A DNA stretch of 52,819 nucleotides from Nemertoderma westbladi. Its lineage: Eukaryota > Xenacoelomorpha > Nemertodermatida > Nemertodermatidae. The notes beneath the pieces were generated by a model. That model had not been told where the DNA came from and did no database searches. It was given only the letters and a program-made list of their open reading frames with translations. Each line of letters begins with the position of its first letter. The first letter of the stretch is position 1. This document shows, piece after piece, positions 1 through 10,734 of the stretch. The position numbers and the translations under genes are program-made. Location of the stretch: contig JAUCBJ010006233.1 of NCBI GenBank assembly GCA_032718475.1, positions 1 to 52,819 of the forward strand. Reading direction: 5' to 3'.

Positions 1-1470
1 GGGGGCCCCCGAGACGCTGTAACGACGCGGCGGGGCGTGGGGGGAGCCGAGACGAGGAAGGTAGCCGGTGGGGGACGTGGGGGAGTAGGCAAAGGGGACG
101 AACTCCTTGGGGAGACTGCCCCCCGTGTGGCGGAATGAGTGGCGACGGCGTAGAGAGTGGGGAGGAGGGGAGGGAGTAGAAGGGGAGTGGGTGGGGGGTG
201 AGTTACCGGTGGGAGGAGAGGAGGTGAAACGGGAGGTTAGAGGGAGTCTGTGTGGGGAGTGATGTTGGGGGGGGTGGAAGGGATTATGGGACGGTGAGAG
301 GGAGGGATTGGTTGGGGGTGAGGGCACATCTTTAGCGGTGATGCCTCGCCTTTCAAGGTCAACCGGGGACAGCCGTTGGTGGCGTTGGTGTCTATAGAGT
401 CTGTGGTAGTCGTCCATGGGCAGCTGGGAGGGGGAGGGGACCATCACGAAGTCGTCCACCAATTCGGTGTGACTGGCGTCCGAGTCTCTGGTTGGCTGGA
501 TCTCTCTGGGGGAGACCCGCGCGTAGGATATCGGCGACGCAGACAATGGGGCGATGGAGGCGTTGGAGTTGGAGCGAATCTTCAACGGGACCGGGATGGC
601 CGAGGAGCGGGGCGACTTGGACGCGGCGGAATCCGGGTTGAGGAAGGGATGCGAGAAGAACGTATCGAAGTCCATCCGCTCGCGTGGGTCGCGTTTCAGT
701 AGGTTTAGCAGAAGGTCCGTTAGGTGTGGGGAGGTGCCCGGAGGCACCGCCGGGGTTAGATGTCGCGTGCGTTCGTACAGGTGTTTGAGCGCCTGCGGAC
801 TCGCCGCTTGGAAGGGTGCCTTCCCTGTGAGACACTGGAAGAGGATGGCCCCGATGCTCCACAGATCGGCCTTGGCGTCGTACGATCGGGACAACAGAAC
901 CTCGGGGGCCATGTACATGGGGGAGCCACAGAGAGTCGTCGCCATCATATCGTCGTGAAGGAACCGAGCGAATCCGAAGTCGGCTATCTTTAGCTTCAAG
1001 TCGCTAACGTTCGCAGATTGTATCGATTGATTTATCGAATTCGTAAACGAAATAAGAATATTTTGAGGTTTCAGGTCTCTGTGCACGATGCCCTTACACT
1101 GCAATGCCTTCATGGCAGCGGAAATCTGCTTTGTGAAGAAGTATATGTTGTCCTCCGACAGGGTTGACTTCGCCTGCAGAAAGTCGCTCAAATCGCCCCC
1201 ATTGCAAAACTCCATAATTAAGTAAACGTGATTGGCTGTTTCGTGGCAGTCAAACAACGTAACAACGTTCTCATGGTGGAGTTCTTTTAGAATGTTAATT
1301 TCTTTTACTAAAAGCGATTGGTTTTTAGTTAGATTCTTTTTCGATATACACTTAATTGCAACCTCGTCCCGTCTGTTCCTCTTATTGCATCCTTTAAAGA
1401 CAATTGCAAACGCTCCATGTCCAATAAGATCAGTCTTATTGTAAACGAAGCCGCCAACACTAATAGACAT
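1..1470 (-). CDS. ULK1/2: ULK1/2 (Atg1)-family autophagy-initiating Ser/Thr kinase, N-terminal 490 codons, 3' part outside window
   Basis: Reading the minus strand from the ATG at 1470 gives 490 codons with no stop to base 1, so the gene runs off the left edge. The start is followed by an ULK-type kinase: glycine loop GHGAFAIVFKG (residues 17-27), ATP-binding K40, HRDLKPQN (130-137), DFG (164-166), then a GSPMYMAPE activation segment and a C-lobe containing LTGKAPFQAASPQ. Residues 339-345 read DDFVMVP, a motif found just after the kinase in ULK1 and ULK2. Beyond it lies a Ser/Pro-rich region like the disordered ULK linker. The MIT-like C-terminal domain that binds ATG13/FIP200 would lie outside the window. 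By family knowledge the protein phosphorylates ATG13, Beclin-1/VPS34 complex components and ATG9 to start autophagy. There is no intron in 1.47 kb, although animal ULK genes are normally intron-rich. ULK3 and Fused kinases are excluded by the DDFVMVP motif. Confidence 0.93.
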   Translation of the reverse strand, partial: MSISVGGFVYNKTDLIGHGAFAIVFKGCNKRNRRDEVAIKCISKKNLTKNQSLLVKEINILKELHHENVVTLFDCHETANHVYLIMEFCNGGDLSDFLQAKSTLSEDNIYFFTKQISAAMKALQCKGIVHRDLKPQNILISFTNSINQSIQSANVSDLKLKIADFGFARFLHDDMMATTLCGSPMYMAPEVLLSRSYDAKADLWSIGAILFQCLTGKAPFQAASPQALKHLYERTRHLTPAVPPGTSPHLTDLLLNLLKRDPRERMDFDTFFSHPFLNPDSAASKSPRSSAIPVPLKIRSNSNASIAPLSASPISYARVSPREIQPTRDSDASHTELVDDFVMVPSPSQLPMDDYHRLYRHQRHQRLSPVDLERRGITAKDVPSPPTNPSLSPSHNPFHPPQHHSPHRLPLTSRFTSSPPTGNSPPTHSPSTPSPPPHSLRRRHSFRHTGGSLPKEFVPFAYSPTSPTGYLPRLGSPHAPPRRYSVSGAP

Positions 1471-1770
1471 CGTACAGTCAGTAGATTTCGTTGTATAATG
1501 TATCTATATTGATTATTAGTAAGCACAAGAATCGAATTTAGAAACAGGTGGAAACATAAATAACATAAATGTAAATTTAAAGCTAGATTGGGTACCGGTA
1601 TTACAGTACACACCAGTAACCCTGTTGGGTACCGGTATTACAGTACACAACACACCAGTAACCCTATTTATTAACTACAATATAATTGTATTATAGAAAA
1701 CAATGTTCAGTACAGGCACCTAATTTTCAGTTTAATTTATATGGGGTCCCGTGTCGGCAGATCGGCCACA
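1471..1770. other. Upstream flank of the ULK gene with a short tandem duplication
   Basis: This AT-rich stretch presumably holds the ULK 5'UTR and promoter; no core promoter element is convincing. A 34-39 bp unit beginning GGGTACCGGTATTACAGTAC is repeated at 1590-1623 and 1627-1665, the second copy with a small CACAA insertion. A minus-strand ORF over 1329-1613 is an out-of-frame overlap with the kinase and is not a gene. Confidence 0.5.
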
Positions 1771-2070
1771 ACAAAACAAACTTTTCTAAAATTAACTTCT
1801 AGGGGGCAAAAAATGTGTTGTGAAAAAGTTGTGAATTTGAGGTGAAGTTAACGGCGATTTCACGACATTTTAATTTTGACGTGAAAATGACGTGGGATTC
1901 TCCACGTCATCACGTCATAAAATATGACGTGAAGAATTCCACGTCATTTTTATGTCACATTAATTATTACAATGTTGTGAAATCGCCGTCAACTTCCCAT
2001 CAAATTCACAATTTTTTCACAACACATTTTTTGCCCATAGAATTCAATGTTAGAAAAGTTTATTTTGTTG
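1771..2070. mobile_element. Foldback MITE with about 100-bp inverted arms
   Basis: The left arm runs from ACAAAACAAACTTTTCTAA at 1771 through a TGTGTTGTGAAAAAGTTGTG block to GGCGATTTCAC near 1863. The right arm, 1978-2070, is its inverted copy: GTGAAATCGCC, CACAATTTTTTCACAACACA and ending GAAAAGTTTATTTTGTTG. The arms differ by a few substitutions and short indels. The loop of roughly 110 bp is packed with ACGTCA/TGACGT words in both directions. No ORF is credible. Exact termini and a target-site duplication could not be fixed, so the superfamily is open. Confidence 0.8.
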
Positions 2071-2139
2071 GGTCACCGTGAATTTAAATGTCAAAGCAAG
2101 AAGTAAAACCTACGGTACTTGGTACCGGTCTGCCGGTCT

Positions 2140-3200
2140 GCCGGTACTACATACTGTTAGTGAGAGGTATGTTGACGACGTGTTCAGTGTTGGTAATAAC
2201 GATCCCACTGAGAAGTTGAGAGAGGTCAATGCCCTCCACCCCAATCTTAGGTTTACACTTGAGTTGGAGGAACAGGGCCGCTTGCCTTTCCTGGATTTGG
2301 TTGTGTCGTGTCCCTTACCGATCACAAGCTTGAGACGGCGTGGTACCGCAAGCCTACAGATACCGGGCTTGTTCTCAATGTTACTGCTTGTGCCCCGGAG
2401 TCATATAAATGGGGGGTAGTTCCTGGAATGTTTCATCGCATTTTTAACGTCAGTAAGGGCGGGGATGGCTCCCAGCTCAATACTGCAATTGGGGAAGCTA
2501 ATATTATTCTTAGCAATAACCAATATACAAATGCGATGATTCAGCGTGAGCTTACCGCCATCGGTGCCGCTAGGGGGCGTCCTGGCAATAGTAGTGAGAG
2601 CGAGGTGACTGCAGTTACACCCACCGAGGTCATTGACCCGGTGGAGCCGGAACCGTCGGAAAATCACAGGCCCATTATCTGTAAGTTTGAGTACCGCAGT
2701 CGGGCCACTGCACTTTTTGTTCGTAGGTTGCGTGGTCTAGTACCGAGGTCTTGCACACGGCCAGTGCGGTTTGTTCACACAACTGCCAAACTGCACCAAT
2801 CACTACCATCATTGAGACATCCGGTCCCAGATATTCTTGCGTCTAACGTCGTTTATTCTTTCTCTTGTCCCTCTTGTAAGGGGGAATGGAATATGTTTGA
2901 CATACCATCCAGCACTTGTTTGAACGCGTTAGACAGTATCAAGACGGGTCGGCCAATGATGGTAGTTAACAAGGCAAGACAGTTCACAACCATATCATGA
3001 CACACCGCGGCGAGCCCAATACACGGTGGTTGACGGACTGGCGTGAGTTCTTCAAGCATTTCAAAGTAATTGCACGGCACCCATTGCGGCCTGTCCTGCA
3101 AAAACTTGAAATGTTTTATATACATACGCGTCAGCCCGCCATTAACAAACAGAAACGTGATTGGCGCAAGTTTGAGGTGCTGCTTCCCAGTGGTTAGACG
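2140..3200 (+). pseudogene. Penelope-like element fragment: C-terminal reverse transcriptase plus eroded GIY-YIG region
   Basis: Two overlapping frames (to about 2310, then 2308-3000) and a third (2997-3197) together cover the 3' part of a Penelope-like retroelement. Visible blocks: RYVDDVF, the RT catalytic motif; LPFLDLVVS followed after a frame change by ETAWYRKPTDTG, the thumb-side signature of PLE RTs; then NVVYSFSCPSC, the usual entry to the GIY-YIG endonuclease, whose catalytic part is not recognisable. The last piece contains LEMFYIHTRQPAINKQ, like PLE C-termini. Everything upstream of motif C is missing (5' truncation) and at least two frameshifts are present, so it is dead. It abuts the foldback MITE. 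Confidence 0.8.
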
Positions 3201-3284
3201 GATACACTTCTACCTTGTTTCACTTTACCTTTCTTTCTCCCTTGGGAACTTCTATCTATTGTCTCCTTTCTAGCACTAGCTACT

Positions 3285-3342
3285 TGAGAAAGCCCCCATT
3301 GGGGCGAAACCTACTGATCAGCTGACAGTTGTCAGCTGATCA
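3285..3342 (+). repeat. 3' tail of the Penelope-like copy: stem-GAAAC motif and 28-bp palindrome
   Basis: About 85 bp after the last coding remnant a short stem GCCCC/GGGGC closes on CATT and is followed by GAAAC (3292-3311). Then comes an almost perfect palindrome at 3315-3342: arms TGATCAGCTGACA and TGTCAGCTGATCA around a 2-nt centre. PLEs are known to carry hammerhead-type ribozyme motifs with a stem II-GAAA element. The CUGAUGA half of that core is not intact here (TTGAGAAA instead), so a working ribozyme is unlikely. Confidence 0.55.
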
Positions 3343-3470
3343 CTGATTGCATGCAACGTCTACAGGTCAGTTGTTTTTTTACTATTTCATTTGTACTGCA
3401 TACCTACCGGTAAGGTTTATACTCCACTGCTTGACAATTAAATAAAATTACCACTATCCGCTCAAATAAT

Positions 3471-3590
3471 CTGAAGTTAAAGATATTGGTCTATAGTTTT
3501 CTGGGAAACATCGCTCCCCTTTTTTAAACGTTGGTATTACATCAGCACGTTTCCACATAGAAGGAACTTCGCCAGTATTAATAGGGAGTC
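3471..3590 (-). pseudogene. Short fragment of a second, jockey/CR1-like LINE reverse transcriptase
   Basis: On the minus strand this 120-bp piece reads like RT motif region 2: a block resembling VPSMWKRADVIP, then KKGERCFPENYRPISLTS. NYRPISL is typical of jockey/CR1/L2 enzymes. It differs from the neighbouring LINE-A, which has NYRGICLL at this place. It is joined directly to the 3'-truncated end of the LINE-A copy at 3590, so the two were brought together by deletion or by insertion of one into the other. Confidence 0.65.
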
Positions 3591-5880
3591 TTAGCAGCCC
3601 TTTCCACTTTATTTAGGAGAAGCTGTGCATATCTGCTAGTGTATTAGAGGGCAGCGCGATGTCATCCGCAAAGTCGGTGTCTGTGTCTGTAGTTGCAGGA
3701 TATCTACTACTTCTGCGTTCTTGAAGTGTGAATCCCAGATCTTCACCCTTTGTGACCGTCCTCATTACATAATACAGTACAATTACAAATATTAATGGTG
3801 CTAATGTGTCACCTTGCAGTAAACCATTTCAGTTTCACCATCTGGTGAGAGTACCTGATCTTCTGTGTCACAATATAACAATCCAATGCCAGCAACAATT
3901 ACTTCTGGTATTCCATAAGCTCTTAGGATTTCAAGCATTTTACCTCTATGGATGGAGTCGAATGCCTTCTTGAAGTCCACAAAAGTCATGACTGCTGGGA
4001 GATTCTTTGACTTAATTCCTTCAATCAATCTCCGTAGTGCAAGTATCTGAGCTATTGTTGATCTACTTGGTCGAAATCTGTTTTGGCTCTTATGCAGTAG
4101 TTTCTCTATGTGAGGCCTAATCCTATATAGAATCATTTTATTGTATATTTTGGCAGCTACCACAAGCAGACAGATCCCACGATAGTTTGTTGGTATGCCG
4201 AGGTCTCCTTTCTTGGGGAGAGGCTTTAGTTGACCTTTAGTCCAAATTGGTGGTGGCATTTCCCCTTTTAACATCCTGTTTAGCACTCCTGTTTTCCATA
4301 ACTCCGCTGGGATTTCATCTAATCTACTCGCTTTATTATTGGACATGCTTTTAATGCTTCTTTGGAGTTCGGCAGGTGTGAAGTCCCCTGTTTCTATAGG
4401 TAGTGTCTCGAGATGACCTCGATGTTTGGTGGCTGCCCAAGCCAGTTGCTGAAGTGATTTTTCCACTTCCCAACACGTTCTTCAGGACAATCGGCTTTGA
4501 GGCGCCCCTTTGCACAACGTTTCCGACCAGATACCTCATTTACAGTTTGCCAGGTAAGTCTTGATTGTTGCTGTATGTGAGCAGTTGTAATTGCTTCAAT
4601 TTTATCATGTATGTACTTTTTCTGGCTGATGTTGTAGTTATCCTGTATGTACTTTTCCTGGCTGATGTTGTAGGCCAATTTAAGATCGTCCTTAGCTTTC
4701 TCAACCTTGTTAATGTTTTCGGTTGTTGGTTGTTCGGTTTTTACTTTGTAGGCTATCTTAAGATCTTCTCTCTTACAAGTATCCTCAGAGTTTTGCCATG
4801 GCACTTACTGTTTTCGTTTGGGTTTCTGGGGGATATGCCTCTTAGCTGATTCCTTGTGGGCTTTTATTACATTCTGGTATATTGAATCGGTGGACTGGTC
4901 TTCATCCATTGACTGAAGTGCTTCAAAGCGGTTTTGACTTTACTGCATTGTCAGTTCTGAGTTTCTCCCAGTCATTGATTTGCTTGCTTGTCCTGGGTTT
5001 GCTGGCTCTCAAACTGAGTCTGATCTCTGCAGTCACAATTCTGTGGTCCGAACCAATTAGGTTGAACGAGCTGTATGCCTCGCAGTTGATCATGCTGTTT
5101 CTCCACTTTTTGTTTATGAGGATGTAATCCAGTTGTGCTTTGGTTCCATTAGGGTATTGAAAGGTCCACAGCTTCCACTTACTCTTTTCGAATGTGTTGT
5201 TTGTTGGTATCAATTCACATTCTTCCATTAGGTCTAAAAGTAAGTAGGCCTACCCATTTCTGTTAGAATTGGTGTTATAGGTGTAACCCTTGATGTCTTC
5301 TGGGCCAATTTGCGCATTCAGGTCACCAGCAATGACTTTAACATTGTGTTTTGGAATGTCCTTTATAAGTCCAGTCAGATCTTCATAAAACATGACTGCT
5401 TGTTCTGGCTCTGAGGCATTGTTTGGACTGTAGCAACATATTACTGTTGTCTTAGCATTTCCATCAAATTATGCGATCATAACCCTGGAATTTATAGATT
5501 CGATGTTTTTTAGGGTCTAAGTGCAAATGGGCTTAGCAGAATTCCTACTCCACCAATTGATGCATTGGCCGAGTTTCTTACTGCTGAGCTTGTTACTAAC
5601 GTCCATCCATTTCCAATGTCATTGTACTTCATAGCATGGCCTTCATGACAAATCTGATGTTCTTGGATGCAGATGATGTCGATGTTATATTCCATTGCCA
5701 GAGCGACCATGTCACCCTGTTTGCTATGTGCTTTCAGCGCGCGTGCGTTCATTGTAGCAATCTTTAGTGTCTTTTTCCATTTCAACAGGTTGGTTCTTCT
5801 TTCTTCTCTGTCTTCTGTTCCAGTAGCCGATTTATCTACCCCAGCCTGGTGTACCACTGAGGGACCGGTACTTTAAAAGG
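3590..5880 (-). pseudogene. LINE-A copy 1: APE-endonuclease/reverse-transcriptase non-LTR retrotransposon, decayed
   Basis: Minus-strand coding pieces follow in the order of an EN-RT LINE. The endonuclease N-terminus (5857-5510) holds TMNARALK and CIQEHQI. The endonuclease C-terminus (5228-4923) holds QLDYILINKKWR and SDHRIVTAEIRLSLR. A linker runs 4804-4394. The RT (4466-3801) holds LPKKGDLGIPTNYRGI and TFVDFKKAFDSIHR. A FADDIAL catalytic box lies in another frame near 3665. Several frameshifts and stops separate these pieces, and the RT is cut at 3590. The single ORF with apurinic-type endonuclease and the FADD box place it near RTE-like clades, but I do not assign a clade. It serves as the undamaged reference for the junctions in copy 2. 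Confidence 0.85.
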
Positions 5881-6289
5881 GGCTTGTATTTGCAAATATT
5901 GTAGGAACTCAACCCAAGACTGGATAGAAGACTGGAAGATAAATACCACGCTCTCAACTCTCAACTGAACTGCGCTTCATGCTGTGATGTCCCTCCACCC
6001 TCCATAGCAGACCTTGCTAACCAACAAAACCACTACTGCACTATATAACTGTTTATTGATTGCAATAATTTTAATTTGTAGTTCCACCAGCATATTTATA
6101 TTAACAAAATTTTAGTACCGGTACTGTAGTAAGACTGACAGTCAGTGAGTCAGACAGTAGTTAGATACATATAACAAATAAGTTATGTAATAAATCATTT
6201 CTTTTGGAAGGTAATAGGCAGTCTGGCCTGTCAGTACAACAGTACATAACAATTACTGACACACAACACACTACAATACTGCACTGCGG
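5881..6289. other. Non-coding AT-rich spacer
   Basis: No ORF, repeat array or RNA gene stands out in this 400-bp stretch between LINE-A copy 1 and the MULE-like MITE. It may include LINE-A 5'UTR sequence, but no second 5' end is available for comparison. The last ten bases, TGCACTGCGG at 6280-6289, are the left target-site duplication of the following MITE. Confidence 0.4.
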
Positions 6290-6897
6290 GGTACATGACC
6301 GAACGTAATCAGGATCGAATGTAATTTAGTTATTACATATCGAATGTAACCTCAATTATGTTACATTGGATCCTATAACTATGTTACATTCGATCTAAAA
6401 ATTACTAAGCCCGAATGTAACATTGCCATTTAAAGGGGCAGGTTACAGAGGCGTGTTGGGGGAACTACAGAACTAAAACAATATAAACGAAAGTTAACAC
6501 ATGTTACAAGATTATGCAGGTTACTTTTATTTAAAGGAGCAGGTTACAGAGGCATCTTGGGGGAACCAAAACAATAAACGAAAGTTAACACATGTTACAA
6601 GATTATGCAGGTTACTTTTGGGGTATTATTATTATTGGGTCTTTGTTTTGTACTCAACAGCTCAACAAACTGTTTCTTCCTGTAAATAACGAGGCATTTA
6701 TTCATCGGTTAACTCCTGAATTCAAAACACAGCTGAAATAAATGTATGTCATATGTCACATACTGACATTCGGGCTTAGTAATTTGTAGATCGAATGTTA
6801 ACATAGTTATAGGACATCCAATGTAAGATAATTGAGGTTACGTTCAATTGGTAAAAACTATGTTACATTCGATCCTGATTATGGATTACTGTCTCCC
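6290..6897. mobile_element. MULE-like MITE, 608 bp, long TIRs and 10-bp TSD
   Basis: The left arm (6290 to about 6432) and right arm (about 6768 to 6897) are inverted copies of about 130 bp, sharing blocks such as ATCAGGATCGAATGTAA, CCTCAATTAT and TTACTAAGCCCGAATGT. The flanks carry an identical 10-bp word TGCACTGCGG at 6280-6289 and 6898-6907. Long TIRs with a 9-11 bp duplication are the hallmark of Mutator-like elements. The interior carries a tandem duplication of about 95 bp (roughly 6434-6620, starting GGGGCAGGTTACAGAGGC and GGAGCAGGTTACAGAGGC) and has no transposase, so the copy is non-autonomous. Confidence 0.85.
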
Positions 6898-7954
6898 TGC
6901 ACTGCGGTAGCGGTATGACTAGACTAATACAGTAGAATTCATAGATTTCATACAGTAAGCGAGTAAGGTAATACTTTTCGGGAACTGACTTATTACAGTT
7001 ATATAAAAAACCGTCACCTTATGCTGTTATGGTCACATGGTGACGGTAACAAGTACTGAAGTAGTTTTTTTTACTGTCTAACTGTAGTACCGGTATGGCT
7101 GTATGGGGATATACAGATATAATATAGCATTTAATTTTCTGAATACACTGATACACAATCTTAATCTAGTCTTAGAACAAAACTATGAATCAGCTGTCGG
7201 GTATGAATACAGGAATAAAATAAATAATGAAATAGGCATTACAATACATCAATACTGTAATACGCCAATACTGTAATACACCAATACTGTAATATGCCAA
7301 TACTGTAATACGCCAATACAGCCTCAATAACCAGACATCAGCTGATGTACAGTGAGAATAATAAATAAACCAGCTGATTCTGTTTGTGTTTGATGGTTGT
7401 TGCCCCTAGAAAATATTTCCATCCATTGCGTAATGATTTACATCCAATGGGATGGCTACTTTCTGGCTCACTCTTTTAACTACCAATAAGAAAGAGCTCA
7501 CAGCTTTTTGTGATCAATATTGTAAGTTCTCAGAAAAACGAAAAAAAGCAGGAGGATACTTTACATCTAACCCAACATCGCATCGCCTGGGATATAATAA
7601 TGTAGCTCTAAAACTCCGGCTTATGTACACCCAACCCCCCACCCCCCCCCCCCCCCCCCCCCCCCCACCCCACTAAATTTGTTCTACAAACCGTCATCTT
7701 CAATAAGATAACAGACGCATCGAATTTGAAGGATACAGTGTGGTGGTGGTGGACCTCTCCATTAGTTTGGTGTGTCCTCCCCTTCAACCCACCCCACCCC
7801 CCCCCCCCCCCCCCCCCCCCAGGAATGATGAAAGCCAGATATTAACATTTAAAAGTAATATATTATATATATTTTTTTATGAAAACAGTGGTTGTCTAAC
7901 ATCTTATATATATTTTAGCGGTGGAGGCGACCAATTTGTAAGAAATATTAAAAC
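6898..7954. other. Non-coding spacer with short CAATACTGTAATA repeats and two poly(C) tracts
   Basis: No gene is supported. Four or five copies of a 17-bp word close to CCAATACTGTAATACG occur at about 7245-7320. Two long homopolymers follow: C25 at 7642-7666 and C24 at 7797-7820. An apparent ORF start at 7740 lies between them and only appears coding because the reading frame continues into the LINE sequences downstream. Confidence 0.5.
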
Positions 7955-8126
7955 TTACCTTATACCTGTTGCACTTAAGACCCTAAGCAACATCGAATCT
8001 ATAAATTCCAGGGTTATGATCGCAACATTTGATGGGAATCCCAAGACAACAGTTATATGTTGCTACAGTCCAACCAATGCATCAGAGCCAGAACAAGCAG
8101 TCAAGTTTTATGAAGAACTGACTGGA
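7955..8126 (+). pseudogene. LINE-A copy 2, segment 1 (endonuclease)
   Basis: This piece encodes the middle of the LINE-A endonuclease, including [17 protein letters not shown], and matches copy 1 read from the other strand. It is 5'-truncated near 7955. The reading frame is open and runs without a stop into the L2/CR1-like LINE inserted at 8127. The last five bases (CTGGA, 8122-8126) are duplicated at 10735-10739, where LINE-A resumes. Confidence 0.85.
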
Positions 8127-10734
8127 GGTCTAAGCGATCATTTTATAGTTTTTTGCACAAGAAAGACAGAAAAATCTTTTTTCGGGGATCATAAAACAGT
8201 AACAGTTAGGTCTATGAAAAATTACAGCAAGGAACGCTTTTTAAGTTTGTTAGTTAATTCTGACTGGGAACCCTGTTTTAAGGCCGCTGACATTAACCTT
8301 GCGTACACTGTTTTTAAAGATATATTTTTAAAGGCACTTAATACTGTAGCACCAATTAAAGAAATTAGTCTTAAACAACGCACTGAGCCCTGGATGACCT
8401 CGGGTATTCTTTGTAATATCAGAGAAAGAGATAACTATTTGTATAAATTTAGGAAATACCGTGTTTTAGCTGATTATAATAATTACTGCAAATATAGAAA
8501 CCTTGTCCAACGGGAAATAAAAAAAGCTAAATCTGAATATTTGTACAACAAAATAAGTGAGAATAAAGATAATCCTAAAAGTCTATGGTCTACCCTAAAA
8601 TCTTTAGGTTATAAAAACCTTAAATCTAAATCGAATATTGTTCTGCAAGATAACGGTGAGCTGATTCATGATCATACTCTAGTTAGTAATTTATTTAATA
8701 ATTATTTTACTAATGTTGCCTCTAATTTAGTTAAGAAATTACCGTTATCAAGAAATAAATATAGTATAGGGTCCGAAACTCTAAATAATTTTTATTTAGA
8801 AAAGTTACAAAATTCAGAAAAGTTATTTTTAAAACCCGTTTCTGAGGATTTCGTTTTTAAAAATCTACTTAGCCTATCAGCCTCAAAAAGTACCGGTCTA
8901 GACCTAATACCTGCCCGTTTTCTTAAGGATGGTGCTGAAGTACTTAAAGTGCCTATTACTTTTATTATTAATTACTCTATCGTAGATAATGTAGTACCAG
9001 ACGAACTGAAATTAGCTAAGGTTGTTCCTCTGTATAAAAAGAATAGTAAAGTAGAACCCTGTAATTACAGACCTGTTAGTATCTTAAGTATTGTATCTAA
9101 AATTCTAGAACGTTCTGTTTTTCTACAGCTGGAGGCACATCTTAGTAGGCTAAATCTGATCTATGAACTTCAGTCCGGTTTTCGTAAATCATATTCTACA
9201 GACACCTGTCTTATTAACTTAACTGATACAATTAGATGTAATAACGCAAAGGGTTTATATACTGGTATGGTAATGTTGGACCTACAAAAGGCTTTCGATA
9301 CTGTAGATCACGAAATTCTGCTTGGTAAGTTAGGCCTGATGGGTGTAGGTTCTATAGACTGGTTCAAGTCCTACCTGTCAGACAGAGGTCAAACTGTAGT
9401 CATTAGCAAATCGCAGTCTACTGTACAAGAGATTACCTGTGGTGTACCCCAAGGTAGTATATTAGGTCCTCTGCTTTTTGTATGCTATGTAAATGATATG
9501 ATAAGTAGTATAGATCCCGATTTTAAACTCATTTTATATGCCGACGACAGTGCTCTTATTTTCTCTCATAAAGATCCTATCCATATTTCCCAAAAGTTAA
9601 GTGCAGTTCTAGAATCCTGTAATGAGTGGTTGGTTGATAATAAGCTATCCATTCACTACGGTAAAACTGAAAGTATTTTGTTTGGTTCCAAAAGAAAGTT
9701 AAAGAAGGTAACTAAGTTTGAAGTCACTAGTAATGGACATAAGATTGAAAATAAAAAGGAAGTTAAATATTTAGGCGCCACATTGGATAACTGCTTATCA
9801 GGAGAAAGTACAGTGAAAAATATTTTCTCGAAAGTTAACAGTAGGCTTAGGTTTCTATACAGAAATAAAAATAGTTTGAACACCGACTCCCGCAAGTTAC
9901 TTTGCTCTTCTTTAATACAGTGTCACATGGACTATGCGTGCTCTTCTTGGTATGAAGGCTTAACCAAGCAGCTTAAATGTAAATTACAAGTAGCTCAGAA
10001 TAAAGTAGTACGATTTATTAAAGACTACAAACCTAGACACCACCTAACTCCAGATGACTTTTCTGAATCTGGACTACTTAACTTAGATAGTAGAGTTAAG
10101 CAGCTACGCCTTAACCATGTGCATAAAGTGTATAATGGTAAATGTCCCAATTACCTAAAACAAAAATTCAACAGAGTACGCGATACACACTCTTACAGTA
10201 CCAGAGCTAGTGCTTCAAACTTCTACCTCCCGAATTGTAAATCCTTCGAATCTGATACTTTCTTTTTTAACGGCATTAAAAATTGGAACGCTCTGCCTAA
10301 TGAAATTAAAAACCTAAATAATCAACATTCTTTTAAATCTGCAGTTAAATCTCATCTCCGTGTGCAATGTAAAAATAGGTACAATAGTCCTACAGTAAGT
10401 TATTAGTTTATTAATTATTTACTATTTATACTGTAATTACGTTTTATAATAAATTGTTCTGTACATTACATCTTTATCGTTGAGTCGGGCATTGTCACGC
10501 TCTCGGTAAAGTTGTACATGTACATAGTGTAATTACGTTTTATATTGGTTTTAGGTTAGCGTAGTGTAATATTGTATTTGTAACCAAGTAACATAAAGGA
10601 CCCCCTTGGAAATAAGCTGCAAAGCTTTAGGGGTAATCCTATATGTTATGTTGGACAATACCTTTATACCGGTACATTGTTTGGTGTATTTGTTATTGTT
10701 TTTACATAATGTATAAATAAATCTATCTATCTAT
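8127..10734 (+). mobile_element. L2/CR1-like LINE with intact reverse transcriptase, 5'-truncated, inserted in LINE-A copy 2
   Basis: The coding part runs to the stop at 10406. It starts inside the endonuclease end ([10 protein letters not shown]) and then carries a full [50 protein letters not shown], then YADDSALIF as the catalytic box, followed by thumb and C-terminal domain. No stop or frameshift interrupts about 760 codons, so the copy is young or simply lucky. The 3' end is a (ATCT)n tail at about 10721-10736, typical of CR1/L2-type insertions. A 5-bp TSD, CTGGA, flanks it (8122-8126 and 10735-10739). A long ORF beginning at 7740 is a chance fusion of spacer, LINE-A endonuclease and this LINE. 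Confidence 0.9.

Noticed and set aside
1329-1613. 94-codon minus-strand ORF overlapping the ULK start
   Set aside because: It is a different frame of the same strand, with no family resemblance; the ULK kinase reading explains the sequence.
7740-8126. N-terminal part of an 888-codon ORF before the L2/CR1-like LINE
   Set aside because: It begins between poly(C) tracts, passes through AT-rich spacer and a LINE-A endonuclease piece, and reaches the inserted LINE in frame by chance.
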